DNA of 17,515 bases, from positions 1 to 17,515 of the forward strand of contig JABIVN010000273.1 of assembly GCA_018667205.1 (NCBI GenBank), written 5' to 3'. Position 1 is the first letter of the stretch, and each line of letters opens with the position of its first letter. Of the stretch, positions 6,390 through 14,831 are shown one piece after another. A program made the position numbers and the translations under genes. The notes under the pieces are model-generated. The model made no database searches, had not been told where the DNA came from, and was given only the letters and a program-made list of their open reading frames with translations. Origin of the DNA: Gammaproteobacteria bacterium (lineage in GTDB: Bacteria > Pseudomonadota > Gammaproteobacteria > Pseudomonadales > Azotimanducaceae).

Positions 6390-7100
6390 ATGGAAAAAAT
6401 GTTCTTACAAAGCGGTGACTTCACCGGAGTCACCTTTTGGCTAGTGTCTATTGCGATGATAGCTTCGACTGTGTTTTTTCTTTACGAAGGCCTTACCGTA
6501 AAAAAAGAGTGGCGCCTTTCACTTTTGGTTGCTGGCTTGGTCACCCTCGTAGCAGCCGTCCACTATGATTACATGAGAGATTTCTGGGTAGTCACGGGAG
6601 AAACACCCGTCGTTTACCGTTACATTGACTGGCTGATCACCGTACCATTATTAATGATAGAGTTCTTTATCATTCTTCGTGCAGCCGGTTCCAAGGTAGG
6701 CAACGGATCTTTTGTCAGGTTGCTTTTTGGTACTTTGATAATGCTGCTGTTTGGCTTCTTGGGCGAAGCGGAAATAATGACAAATCAAGCACTTGCTTTT
6801 GGCCTTGGAATGGTAGGTTGGGCAATCATTATCTACGAGATATTTGCGGGCGCAGCTGGCAATGCCGCGAAAGAAGCAAACGAAGCGGTACGATCTGCAT
6901 TCAGTGCAATGCGGTGGATTGTTTTGGTAGGCTGGGCGATTTACCCTATAGGCTATATTGCTGGTGTTCTTATGGAAGGCGCGGTTGCCACTGAGAGCTT
7001 AAACGTGGTTTACAATCTGGCGGACTTTGTGAACAAAATCCTGTTCGGTTTGATCATCTGGAATTTGGCAGTTAAAGACTCTGGCGAAACCTCGCACTAA
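6390..7100 (+). CDS. Proteorhodopsin, green-type light-driven proton pump
   Basis: This is a 236-residue seven-helix microbial rhodopsin of the inner membrane. Helix C reads RYIDWLITVPLLMIEF: D80 is the proton acceptor, T84 and E91 complete the D-T-E pump motif (E91 the cytoplasmic donor), and L88 occupies the tuning position where Leu gives green and Gln gives blue absorption. Helix G reads NLADFVNKILFGLIIWNLAV, with D212 as counter-ion and K216 as the Schiff-base lysine for retinal. H58 in AAVHYDYMR corresponds to the conserved helix-B histidine. Helix F contains GWAIYPIGY. Unlike many family members it has almost no N-terminal extension or cleavable signal peptide. GGAG sits 10 bases before the ATG; an ATG at codon 4 is an alternative start. 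It is monocistronic, with a strong hairpin after it. No blh or carotenoid genes are nearby, so retinal must be made from another locus or taken up. Confidence 0.97.
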   Translation: MEKMFLQSGDFTGVTFWLVSIAMIASTVFFLYEGLTVKKEWRLSLLVAGLVTLVAAVHYDYMRDFWVVTGETPVVYRYIDWLITVPLLMIEFFIILRAAGSKVGNGSFVRLLFGTLIMLLFGFLGEAEIMTNQALAFGLGMVGWAIIIYEIFAGAAGNAAKEANEAVRSAFSAMRWIVLVGWAIYPIGYIAGVLMEGAVATESLNVVYNLADFVNKILFGLIIWNLAVKDSGETSH

Positions 7101-7109
7101 GAGCTTGGT

Positions 7110-7141
7110 GTTGTTGCGCTCAAAAAATTGAGCGCAACAAC
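7110..7141 (+). terminator. Perfect 14-bp hairpin after proteorhodopsin
   Basis: GTTGTTGCGCTCAA (7110-7123) pairs perfectly with TTGAGCGCAACAAC (7128-7141) around an AAAA loop, starting 10 bp after the stop. No T-run follows, so it is not a textbook intrinsic terminator. It may stabilise the 3' end of the mRNA or work with another factor. Confidence 0.6.
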
Positions 7142-7794
7142 TACCGAATCAGTTCCGATTATTCTTGGATCACTTTCACTAACAACGTTGCAACTATTGT
7201 CTATTTAGACACCCTATCGGAAACACGGTTTATAACAACGGGTGGTACGTGCTTAAAGACCAATAGCTTCCTTTCCTTTCCCTCCGCGCGTGCCTGTCCT
7301 TAGTGCTGCCTCTTTTATCCTAGCAACCCGAATTACGTTACCACTACCGGACCGATCAACGCTTTCTAAGCCAACCAAAAACTGATCTGGTCTAGCGTGT
7401 GATGCGAATTTTCGCCTTAAAAGCATTCGTTGCTTGGATTCATCTAAAAAAATTCTTTGCGCGCTTAAAGCAAATACTTTTTGTCAGGGGTATCCTGCGT
7501 CCTATTAACTGGCTGTATCTCAGGTTGGCAGCGGTAAAAGTGAATCTAAGCATCGACTAATTATACTGACCCTGCCAGCCACAGACATTATGGGCGTCAC
7601 ACCTCGCGGTAAAGCAACGTCGCCAGCAGGGTAACAAGCTTCGGACACCTACTTTACTGCCGCCACCTAGAATGCTTTTGTGTCTATCTGTCAGCTATCT
7701 GTCAGCCACCTGTGTCTCCTTTGAGCTTCATTGTAACGCCCCAAGGTGTCCACTAAAGTAGGATGGCTCGGCCACCCCACTTTTGAGGTTTAAA
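7142..7794. other. Long intergenic region with short repeats and doubtful small ORFs
   Basis: No gene is supported well. TGTCTA-TT-TAGACA (7198-7211) is an operator-like palindrome. A minus-strand ORF at 7253-7426 (57 codons, very Arg/Lys-rich, starting MLLRRKFASHARPDQF) is open upstream to about 7474 without another start. A plus-strand ORF at 7402-7560 (52 codons, starting MRIFALKAFVAWIHLKK) overlaps it and would be a basic, hydrophobic peptide. Neither has a good ribosome-binding site. CTATCTGTCAG is duplicated in tandem (7684-7705). GGACACCT/AGGTGTCC and CCTACTTTA/TAAAGTAGG are inverted word pairs at 7643-7656 and 7744-7762. GAGG at 7785-7788 serves the gene that follows. Confidence 0.4.
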
Positions 7795-8451
7795 ATGACT
7801 GATTTTTTCACTGCAACACAACGCAAGTTACAGCACGAGTTCGCGTCAACAGCGTTGGCCGACAGAATCGTCGAAGCCGCAGTAGACAACACGTTGTCCG
7901 ACCAACACGCGGAATTCATCCAAACCCGCAACATGTTTTATCTTGCGACCATAGATGAGACAGGTTTCCCATCGTGTTCTTATAAAGGCGGTAGCGTGGG
8001 CTTTGTGCGGGTGCTGAACCCCAACACCATCATTTTTCCAGACTACAATGGCAATGGCATGTTTATGTCCATGGGCAACATCGAAGCACAAGCCAAGGTG
8101 GGTTTATTGTTTGTTGATTATGAGCGTCCTCAACGCCTGAGGTTGCGTGGCGCGGCCCGCTGTTTGCGTGACGGACCCATGCTAGATAGTTATCCCGGTG
8201 CTAATCTTGTTGTCGAGGTTACTATCGAACATGCTTGGGTTAACTGCCCGCGTTACGTGCACCGAATGAAGCCGATTGAAACGTCACCCTATCTGCCTAA
8301 AGAAGACGGTACCGCTACCTTGGCGCTGTGGAAACGCATAGATCTTATGCAGGACGTCATAAGTGAATCAGAACGGGGCCAGGCTCAGGGGATGGGAGTC
8401 CTGACCATCGAGGAATATGGGGCGTATGTTGCGCAGGGCAGACTTGCGTAG
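7795..8451 (+). CDS. Pyridoxamine 5'-phosphate oxidase-like flavin split-barrel protein
   Basis: This 218-residue soluble protein belongs to the FMN-binding split-barrel (PNPOx-like) superfamily. After a helical N-terminus (residues 1-45), MFYLATIDETGFPSCSYKGG is the first barrel strand pair typical of these proteins. GFVRVLNPNTIIFPDYNGNG and the following 'MFMSMGNIEAQAKVGLLFVD' give the core with the expected flavin-contact region, and RLRLRGAARC follows. The C-terminal part (PRYVHRMK onward) is helical. Family members bind FMN, or sometimes F420 or haem, and many have no known substrate; pyridoxal phosphate synthesis should not be assumed. I start at the ATG at 7795 because GAGG lies 6 bases upstream; an in-frame TTG at 7783 is less likely. 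It stands alone, convergent with the symporter gene, with a hairpin between them. Confidence 0.83.
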   Translation: MTDFFTATQRKLQHEFASTALADRIVEAAVDNTLSDQHAEFIQTRNMFYLATIDETGFPSCSYKGGSVGFVRVLNPNTIIFPDYNGNGMFMSMGNIEAQAKVGLLFVDYERPQRLRLRGAARCLRDGPMLDSYPGANLVVEVTIEHAWVNCPRYVHRMKPIETSPYLPKEDGTATLALWKRIDLMQDVISESERGQAQGMGVLTIEEYGAYVAQGRLA

Positions 8452-8531
8452 GGCCGTGCCTTACCTTGTTTCGCGACAGCGTCCAGGCAGTACGGAAATC
8501 AATTCATGTTTTTAAGGGTCTCATCAATGAT

Positions 8532-8558
8532 GATATTCGGCATTAGATGCCGAATATC
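8532..8558. terminator. Perfect 12-bp hairpin between convergent genes
   Basis: GATATTCGGCAT (8532-8543) pairs perfectly with ATGCCGAATATC (8547-8558) around a TAG loop. It lies 80 bp after the flavoprotein stop and 122 bp past the end of the minus-strand symporter gene, a fitting place for a bidirectional terminator. Neither side has a long T-run. Nothing else is recognised in 8452-8680. Confidence 0.55.
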
Positions 8559-8680
8559 GTTCTAAACCTCTGGGTTTTCAATGAAGCTGACGGGCTGGCC
8601 TCACAAAAAGGAAAACACCAAAATCTTGTTACTTACGGCGCCAATTGCATCTAATACCTGCAATAGCGCTATGGTTTGAT

Positions 8681-10108
8681 TCACTCATCTGCCAGCTTTG
8701 CCTTGCGCTCTGATAGCCGCTGAACATGTTCGTTATGATCTGCACGCGTGATTCGGTATTTTGAGACAATCACCAAGCCTAATAAGTACAAACCACAATA
8801 AACCGGAAGAAATAAAGTCGCTAAATCCAAGCGAATCTCATTGGTGACATCATCCACAGAAGTAATGCCGTCCAATCCCACCAGCGAAACAATCGACCCA
8901 GCGCCAATGATTCCACCTGCTGAAACCGCCTTGGCCGCAAATCCGCGGGCGGCATAAAATAAACCCTCGGAACGGCGCTGGGTTTTCAGTTCGCTGTCCT
9001 CCACTACATCCGCCATCATCGAGTCCAGCAGCACCCCGCCGATAATGCCGCAGATGACTTCCATAATGATAAAACCACTATAAATATACAATGAAGTCCA
9101 ACTTCCAAGGTCTGGCCAGAAGCCGGTTAGCAATAGAACATAAGGTATTGGGTAGAGCGAAACATTAACAAGGATCGCGAAGATAGCGGCTCGTTTCTTG
9201 CCAAATACTCTGCCTAGATAGGGCGCGGCCCAATAAGCGATGACCGGAGAGATTAAAACGCCAATGGCCGTTACGCTGATTTGCGCGCCTGAAAACCCAA
9301 AAAAATAGGTAGTGTTGTAAAGATAGAGTGCTGTCCCCAGGCCACCCGCGATACCAACCGTCAGCCCAAAAAAGAATAGAGCAGCAAAGTTTTTGTTCTT
9401 AACCGACTGAAAAATCTGCTTTATTTCGCGTTTAATGGCTAAAACCCGGAAGGGTTCACTAGGTTTGGGTAGTGCCGCCGCGACTTTTTGTGTCCCTAAT
9501 GATGAGACCAAAATCGCGGCTGCAATCACCAAGGCGCCCGCAATGCCATAAATACTATAACCCGCCTGAGACGCGACACCATAAGCACCTACCCAGAACA
9601 TAAAGTTGATCATATGTATGCCATTGCCGCCTGTCCAACCAAAAAAATGACGTAACGCGAGCCACTTATTTCTTCGGTCGTAGTCGGTTTCAAGGTCTGG
9701 TAGGAGCGCTGTAGAAGGCACTTCAAAGAGCGTGGTACCGGTTCGAATCAACAGCGCCATTGCTAAGACATAGAAAAAAGTATTGTTGTCATTGAGTTCA
9801 ATCACCGGATTGAACAAGGCATAAAAAGTTAGGGGTAAAACAAAGAACGAGGCGTACATAAACGGGTGCCGCCTGCCAAGGACACTGCTGGTTTTATCAG
9901 ACCAATGTCCAAGAAAAAGGTCAGACACAGCATCCCAGATCATCGCGAGCGCCAGAGCGAGCGATGCAAGGTATCCCGGCAGGCCTAGAACCTGGTTAGC
10001 GTAAATCAGTAGTAGATAACTAAAGGCATTGTTCTTAATACCATAGGCAATCGAAGCGGAACCATAAAACCAGAACGTCGGGTTTTTCTCTAGGGGCGGT
10101 GATGACAT
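8681..10108 (-). CDS. MFS transporter of the GPH (glycoside-pentoside-hexuronide:cation symporter) family
   Basis: The protein has 475 residues and about 12 hydrophobic helices and should be an inner-membrane symporter. Residues 59-84 carry the GPH hallmark after helix 2: DAVSDLFLGHWSDKTSSVLG followed by RRHPFM, equivalent to the 'D..sDp..G..sDrt.s..GrrrP' segment of MelB-like carriers. A second conserved stretch (residues about 139-158) has the 'DYDRRNKWLALRHFFGW' form. GPH members usually import sugars or glycosides with Na+ or H+; the substrate here is unknown, and no glycosidase gene is nearby. The start ATG has AGAGG 5 bases upstream on the minus strand. The gene is transcribed away from the TonB-dependent receptor, with 669 bp between the starts, so the two could share control and form an outer-plus-inner-membrane uptake route (inference). 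Confidence 0.9.
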   Translation of the reverse strand: MSSPPLEKNPTFWFYGSASIAYGIKNNAFSYLLLIYANQVLGLPGYLASLALALAMIWDAVSDLFLGHWSDKTSSVLGRRHPFMYASFFVLPLTFYALFNPVIELNDNNTFFYVLAMALLIRTGTTLFEVPSTALLPDLETDYDRRNKWLALRHFFGWTGGNGIHMINFMFWVGAYGVASQAGYSIYGIAGALVIAAAILVSSLGTQKVAAALPKPSEPFRVLAIKREIKQIFQSVKNKNFAALFFFGLTVGIAGGLGTALYLYNTTYFFGFSGAQISVTAIGVLISPVIAYWAAPYLGRVFGKKRAAIFAILVNVSLYPIPYVLLLTGFWPDLGSWTSLYIYSGFIIMEVICGIIGGVLLDSMMADVVEDSELKTQRRSEGLFYAARGFAAKAVSAGGIIGAGSIVSLVGLDGITSVDDVTNEIRLDLATLFLPVYCGLYLLGLVIVSKYRITRADHNEHVQRLSERKAKLADE

Positions 10109-10777
10109 AGCAACCTCTTGTTATTCGACTTGCCGAATCACAGCCGATATCTGTTTCATTGATGACGGGGCGGAGTTTTCAGATCATCGAAATCGCGCGA
10201 CCAAAAAAGGGACCTTCGTCTAGCCCTGAGTATGAATACAGTCCATTCATCCGTGGCATATATTCAACCGTATTTTTCATATGTTACCAGTGTATCTTGA
10301 TTGGGCGTTTTTATAATAAAAATACCTCACTGCGCTCGCAGCTTCCTGACTAACGCAGTGACTGACGCTACTGGATCCGGCAAAAAGACTACGTTAAAAA
10401 ACACCTCATAAAAGCAGAAAACCCCTTAAGAACAGGCGTTGGCCCTCGGATATTTCCGCTGTTGAAAAAACAGTCTGCGTCGGCTTCTACTGCCGGAACA
10501 TGGTTTTTTGATTACTGTAAATTTTTATTATTGCGAGCTCTTACGGGCCTAATTCCTTAATTAGGATCAGTTTTTGCAGGCATCAGACATCACTAACCCT
10601 AGTAAACCGAAAATTCAGGGTGAATGCAGGGTTCATAGGGAGTGCAGCCTACGCTGTGCAATAAGGTTAATTTCTTGTTTCCAAAAACTCTTAGAGAGCG
10701 TAGTGTTATTGTTGAATTGACGTAGGTAAGTAGATGTATACGTTGACTGCACTATCAATTTCCCAAGGGAGAACAAG
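10109..10777. other. Divergent intergenic region between the symporter and the TonB receptor
   Basis: This 669-bp region must hold both promoters. CCTAATT-CCTT-AATTAGG (10548-10565) is a short palindrome followed by a T-rich stretch. TCACTGCG (10327-10334) and CGCAGTGA (10354-10361) form an inverted pair. A TTGAAT/TTGACG pair at 10712-10722 with GTATAC near 10736-10741 is a weak promoter candidate for the receptor. A 64-codon plus-strand frame starting at 10159 with a TTG has no ribosome-binding site and no recognisable features, so I do not call it. Confidence 0.4.
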
Positions 10778-13546
10778 ATGGATCGTCGGTCGTTACAGGT
10801 ATCACCTATGCGCAGAGCTGTTTTATTATCCAATAATAAATTCTCAACGCCACTCAAACAAGCTGCTGCCATTCTTGCAGCATCAACAATCGCATTTTCA
10901 CCAGGAATAACCTTCGCCGCGGACGCGGTACTCGAAGAAATCATCGTGACAGCTACCCGCCGGAACGAAAGTGTTCAGAATGTTGCCATTCCAATTACAG
11001 CTGTCACCGGTGAAATGCTGGAACGACGTTTTGCTCAGGATCTACGTGATCTAAGTAACTCGTCTCCCAATGTTCAGCTGGAGCCCGTTGGTATTTTTCA
11101 GAACTCTGCGTCATTCAGTATACGCGGCCAGGGCAGCGGTGACATTGAATCAGCAGCAGATGGCAAAGTCGGCGTGTATACCGATGGCGTTGTTTCAGCA
11201 AGAGTTTCGACAGCTCTCAGCGATATGGTTGACATCAAGGCCGTCGAAATAGTCCGTGGGCCTCAGGGTACATTATTTGGTCGAAATACCGTTGCCGGAG
11301 CAGTCTCAATACTGCACAACGAGCCTGAAATGAACAAATTCAACGGCAAAGTATCGGTACAGCTAGGTGACTTCGGCCGTCAGGATGTCAAAGGTGTCGT
11401 CAATATCCCGTTGGTCGATGACACTTTAGCCGCGCGAATCGCGTTTAAAGATACCCAGCACGACGGTTACTGGGAAAATTCTTTTAACGGCAAGGATCGT
11501 GGCGCAACTGATCGACTAACGATTCTACCCAGTTTAAAATGGTCGCCCAACGAGAACCTTGATGTCGTTTTACGCGGCGAATGGAACGAAACGCGCGATG
11601 ACAGTTATATGAGCCAGTCGGCCCACTACTGTCGAGACGACCCGTTTAATTTGTTTCTTGGCCTTCCCGCTGATAATGACCTCGTTATTACCACGCAAAC
11701 TTTATTTAACTTGATTGTGCTTGGCCAGGACCCGGTGACTGCTGCGGCAGGCGCTGCGGAGATCTGCGGTAAGCCCGCCGAGAGCCAGTCAGCTAACGCC
11801 GAATATACGGCACCGGCAACGGAAGATCGTGGTCAACAATCCAACGCTGATATCTGGGGTATTACCGCGCAGGTGGATTACAACATGCCGGAACTGGGTG
11901 CGATCACCTATATCGGGAACTATCGCGAGGTTGAGGAAGACATCATCTTTGGCATCGATGCGTCTTTCCACGACCTGTTCGCGGGACAACGCATCCAGGA
12001 ACATGAACAGATGTCCCATGAGATTCGATTTGCGTCCGACTTTTCTGACACTTTCGATTTTGTCGTCGGGGCTTACTACTTCGAACAGGAATATACGATG
12101 AAGCAGGAGTCATGGGGGTTACTGTTTGCACCCAACGTGGTTCTCGGACCTGCCCTAGGATTCGCCGGTGATGTCTCTTTTACAAGCCCCGTGACCCAAG
12201 GACAAGCGGGGTTTTCTAATCAGACCAACGACGCCTGGGCAGTCTTTACCCAAGGTAACTGGCACGTTAATGATCAATTGACGTTAACTGTAGGTGGTCG
12301 CTATACGTCTGAGACCAAGGAGTTCGGCCACTGCGCAGTTGGTTCCGGCAACCCGTTAATGTCAGTCGGTGCTGGCACCAACGCCTGTAACAACGTACCT
12401 GCACACGTCGTCGATTTCACGGCCCCGCTTGTTGCGGGCACACCAACGCCACTGTACCCCTTAATACCCGCGATTGGTTTCGATTCAGCTGGTGGTGCAC
12501 AAGCAGGTTGCCGCCCGGTTCTCGATCCTACCGGCGCTGCCATTACCTGCAACAATAAACTCGGTGAACTCAAGGAAACCTGGACGGACTTTACGCCTAT
12601 GGCAGGGGTTACCTATCAGTTCACCGACGACATTATGGCCTTTATGACCTACGCCGAAGGATTCACTGCTGGCGGATTTAACGGTCGTGCTGGATCAATC
12701 ACGACGATGGGTCCGTTTGAACCCGAAAAAGCAGATAACATCGAGATCGGTATAAAGACAAGCTGGCTCGAGGACACGCTACAAGTCAACATCAATGCTT
12801 TTTCCACGAACGTCGAGGATTTCCAAACTGCGTTTATTCGTCCCGCCCCGAACGGTGGCGGCCAGGAAACAATTCAATCCAACTTAGGTAGCCTGAAAAC
12901 AAAGGGATTTGAAATTGAATTGCGGGCGCTACCAACAGAACGCCTTACTGTATGGGCGACACTTAGCAACCTTGATACAGAACGTGAAGGTTTCTGTACT
13001 GATCCGGATGGGCCGAGCGGTAACGATCCATTAAACGCGCCAACCCAGGGAGGGCCTTTCTCTCAGGGATTAGCTGTATGCGGGCCTCCTGAACGCATCG
13101 ACGATTCTGTCGGTAACTTTGTCGGCTGGCTTGTTCCAAATGATGTTGGCGGCTTAAACCCAACCTCTCGTTCACCGGACTGGACCTATTCTGTAGGCGC
13201 CGCCTACGAGTTTAACTTAAACCAGTGGGGGAGCTTGACGGTCGCGGCAGATTGGTTTTATCAGGACGGACAACTTATCGCAGGTTCACGTGTTAGCGAA
13301 CTGGAAGGCGTTCAGCAGTTTAACGGCGACTTTATCAGCCATTTCAGAGACTCTTCGGATATCTACAATGCCAGTGTCTCCTGGCGTAGTCCGACAAATC
13401 GTTATCAGGCTTCGTTTTTCATGAAGAACATTACTGACGAATTGTATCCCCAAGCCTATACCAATGTCGGCGGCCTGACAGAAATCCGCGTTCCCAATAT
13501 TCGTAAGCATTGGGGCTTCGAGATGGTTGCTCGACTCGGCGATTAA
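10778..13546 (+). CDS. TonB-dependent outer-membrane receptor
   Basis: This is a 922-residue receptor for energy-dependent import across the outer membrane. The N-terminus is long and basic. A signal-peptide core (about 26-45) ends in TFA at about 47. Next comes a TonB box (EEIIVTATRR, 53-62) and a plug domain (about 63-185) with FSIRGQGS and VEIVRGPQGTLFGRNTVAGA. The rest is a 22-strand barrel with long Asn/Gly/Asp loops, ending NIRKHWGFEMVARLGD. Eight cysteines (285, 330, 519, 537, 578, 591, 740, 768) fall in pairs within predicted surface loops and may form disulfides. GGGAG lies just upstream of the ATG; an ATG at codon 11 would shorten the leader. Receptors of this type serve varied ligands in marine and freshwater gammaproteobacteria, and the ligand is not predictable. 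It is followed by a hairpin and a TPR-oxygenase gene. Confidence 0.95.
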   Translation: MDRRSLQVSPMRRAVLLSNNKFSTPLKQAAAILAASTIAFSPGITFAADAVLEEIIVTATRRNESVQNVAIPITAVTGEMLERRFAQDLRDLSNSSPNVQLEPVGIFQNSASFSIRGQGSGDIESAADGKVGVYTDGVVSARVSTALSDMVDIKAVEIVRGPQGTLFGRNTVAGAVSILHNEPEMNKFNGKVSVQLGDFGRQDVKGVVNIPLVDDTLAARIAFKDTQHDGYWENSFNGKDRGATDRLTILPSLKWSPNENLDVVLRGEWNETRDDSYMSQSAHYCRDDPFNLFLGLPADNDLVITTQTLFNLIVLGQDPVTAAAGAAEICGKPAESQSANAEYTAPATEDRGQQSNADIWGITAQVDYNMPELGAITYIGNYREVEEDIIFGIDASFHDLFAGQRIQEHEQMSHEIRFASDFSDTFDFVVGAYYFEQEYTMKQESWGLLFAPNVVLGPALGFAGDVSFTSPVTQGQAGFSNQTNDAWAVFTQGNWHVNDQLTLTVGGRYTSETKEFGHCAVGSGNPLMSVGAGTNACNNVPAHVVDFTAPLVAGTPTPLYPLIPAIGFDSAGGAQAGCRPVLDPTGAAITCNNKLGELKETWTDFTPMAGVTYQFTDDIMAFMTYAEGFTAGGFNGRAGSITTMGPFEPEKADNIEIGIKTSWLEDTLQVNINAFSTNVEDFQTAFIRPAPNGGGQETIQSNLGSLKTKGFEIELRALPTERLTVWATLSNLDTEREGFCTDPDGPSGNDPLNAPTQGGPFSQGLAVCGPPERIDDSVGNFVGWLVPNDVGGLNPTSRSPDWTYSVGAAYEFNLNQWGSLTVAADWFYQDGQLIAGSRVSELEGVQQFNGDFISHFRDSSDIYNASVSWRSPTNRYQASFFMKNITDELYPQAYTNVGGLTEIRVPNIRKHWGFEMVARLGD

Positions 13547-13565
13547 CTCACCTAACGTGACTGAG

Positions 13566-13594
13566 AACAAGCGGGGGATCTTCCCCCGTTTGTT
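13566..13594 (+). terminator. Strong hairpin after the TonB receptor gene
   Basis: A 13-bp stem (AACAAGCGGGGGA pairing with TCCCCCGTTTGTT, one G-T pair) closes a 3-base loop, 20 bp after the receptor stop. The 3' arm is T-rich (TTTGTTGT). It probably terminates or attenuates transcription before the next gene, which starts 14 bp downstream, so that gene may be expressed at a lower level. Confidence 0.75.
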
Positions 13595-13607
13595 GTACTA
13601 ACTAACT

Positions 13608-14831
13608 ATGAAAAAGCGTGATCAGCGGCGTGCTCAACAGCAGGCTGCGCGCAAAGAAAAAATCCGGAAACAAAAAGCTCAGCAGAGGATACATTCAGCG
13701 GCGATTCAAACGGGTGCCACTGTAAATGTAACCCCCGAAACTGTTGCCCAGTCAATGAACGAGGCCGTCAAAAGGCATCGTGCAAATGATTTCTCAACCG
13801 CAGCTCGGATATATCGTGAGGTATTGCAGTTACTCCCTGACCATTCTGATGCATTGAGCAGCCTTGCCATGATCGAGGCTCAAAAAAAACGACCTGCGAA
13901 GGCCATTAAACTTCTCCAACGAGCCATATCCCTGGTGGATGATAACGCAGGCTACTATATGAACCTGGGTGCAGCGTTGACTCAAACTGGCGAGATAGAC
14001 GATGCCGCCGCCGCCTACATCCGTGCGATAGAACTCGCCCCCACCTACCCCGACCCCTATTACAATTTGGGTGATCTCTATCTAGAGACAGCGCGTCCAG
14101 ATGCTGCTATCGCGGTCTTTGATGCGTGCATCAGAGCTAGGGGCAGGGACTTTCATGCGTTGGCCTATAAAGCGCATGCACTACGCGATGCGAACAAGTC
14201 TGACGAAGCCGGATTACTGCTTGATCGGGACTTATTTATCAAGCGTTACAAGTTCGACGTGCCACTAGGCTACGCTGATCTGGCAGAGCTGAACTCCTCT
14301 CTTGCTCATCACATTAGTACCCATGAATCTAAAGAAGCGAATGTTCGCTCAACGGTCAACGGTGATCACACAGGTGAACTACTCAACCCGCCCATGGGAC
14401 CGATGCCTCAGATGAAGGATGCCATAAATGTAGCAATTGCCTGGTATATCCGGCAGTTACCGGATTTACCCGAGCACCCCTTTATCCAGCATTGCCCTGT
14501 AGCTTGGCATCTAACCGCCTGGGGCGTTGTGCTAAAAAACAAAGGTCACGAGCGCTCACACATCCACCCAAACGGCTGGTTGAGCGGCGTCTTTTATGTG
14601 CAGTTACCGGAAGTTATCGACGACCCTCGGCTTGAGCCACAAGGCTGGTTGGAATTTGGCCGCCCGACAGCAGACCTTCATATCCAGTCTCCACAGGAAA
14701 CTGAAGTTTATAAACCGGAGTACGGCAGCATCATATTGTTCCCATCATATTTCTATCACGGCACTATTCCGTTTAAGAGCAGAGAGAAGCGAATCTGTAT
14801 TTCTTTTGACGCTGAACCGATCTACAAATAG
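13608..14831 (+). CDS. TPR protein with C-terminal 2OG-Fe(II) oxygenase-like domain
   Basis: The protein has 407 residues, no signal peptide, and a very basic Gln-rich N-terminus (1-28). About four TPR units cover residues 46-181, e.g. AGYYMNLGAALTQTGEIDDA and YYNLGDLYLETARPDAAIAV. The C-terminal half (about 215-405) resembles the putative 2OG-Fe(II) oxygenase family (2OG-FeII_Oxy_5). HIHPNGWLSGVFYVQLPE supplies H318/H320, GSIILFPSYFYHGTIPF supplies the distal H384, and KRICISFD supplies R395 as the likely 2-oxoglutarate contact. Such enzymes hydroxylate proteins or small molecules; the TPRs suggest a protein partner. It starts 61 bp after the TonB receptor stop, beyond a hairpin. TPR/oxygenase genes next to TonB receptors recur in proteobacteria, so a role linked to the imported compound or the receptor is plausible but not shown. 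No Shine-Dalgarno stands out. Confidence 0.85.
   Translation: MKKRDQRRAQQQAARKEKIRKQKAQQRIHSAAIQTGATVNVTPETVAQSMNEAVKRHRANDFSTAARIYREVLQLLPDHSDALSSLAMIEAQKKRPAKAIKLLQRAISLVDDNAGYYMNLGAALTQTGEIDDAAAAYIRAIELAPTYPDPYYNLGDLYLETARPDAAIAVFDACIRARGRDFHALAYKAHALRDANKSDEAGLLLDRDLFIKRYKFDVPLGYADLAELNSSLAHHISTHESKEANVRSTVNGDHTGELLNPPMGPMPQMKDAINVAIAWYIRQLPDLPEHPFIQHCPVAWHLTAWGVVLKNKGHERSHIHPNGWLSGVFYVQLPEVIDDPRLEPQGWLEFGRPTADLHIQSPQETEVYKPEYGSIILFPSYFYHGTIPFKSREKRICISFDAEPIYK

Noticed and set aside
4629..7100. A functional lemA-GIDE-proteorhodopsin operon
   Set aside because: A 302-bp gap with a hairpin separates the GIDE gene from proteorhodopsin, so joint transcription is not supported.
10159..10353. 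64-codon plus-strand ORF in the divergent region
   Set aside because: It starts at a TTG with no ribosome-binding site, has low-complexity mixed composition and matches nothing recognisable; it lies where promoters are expected.
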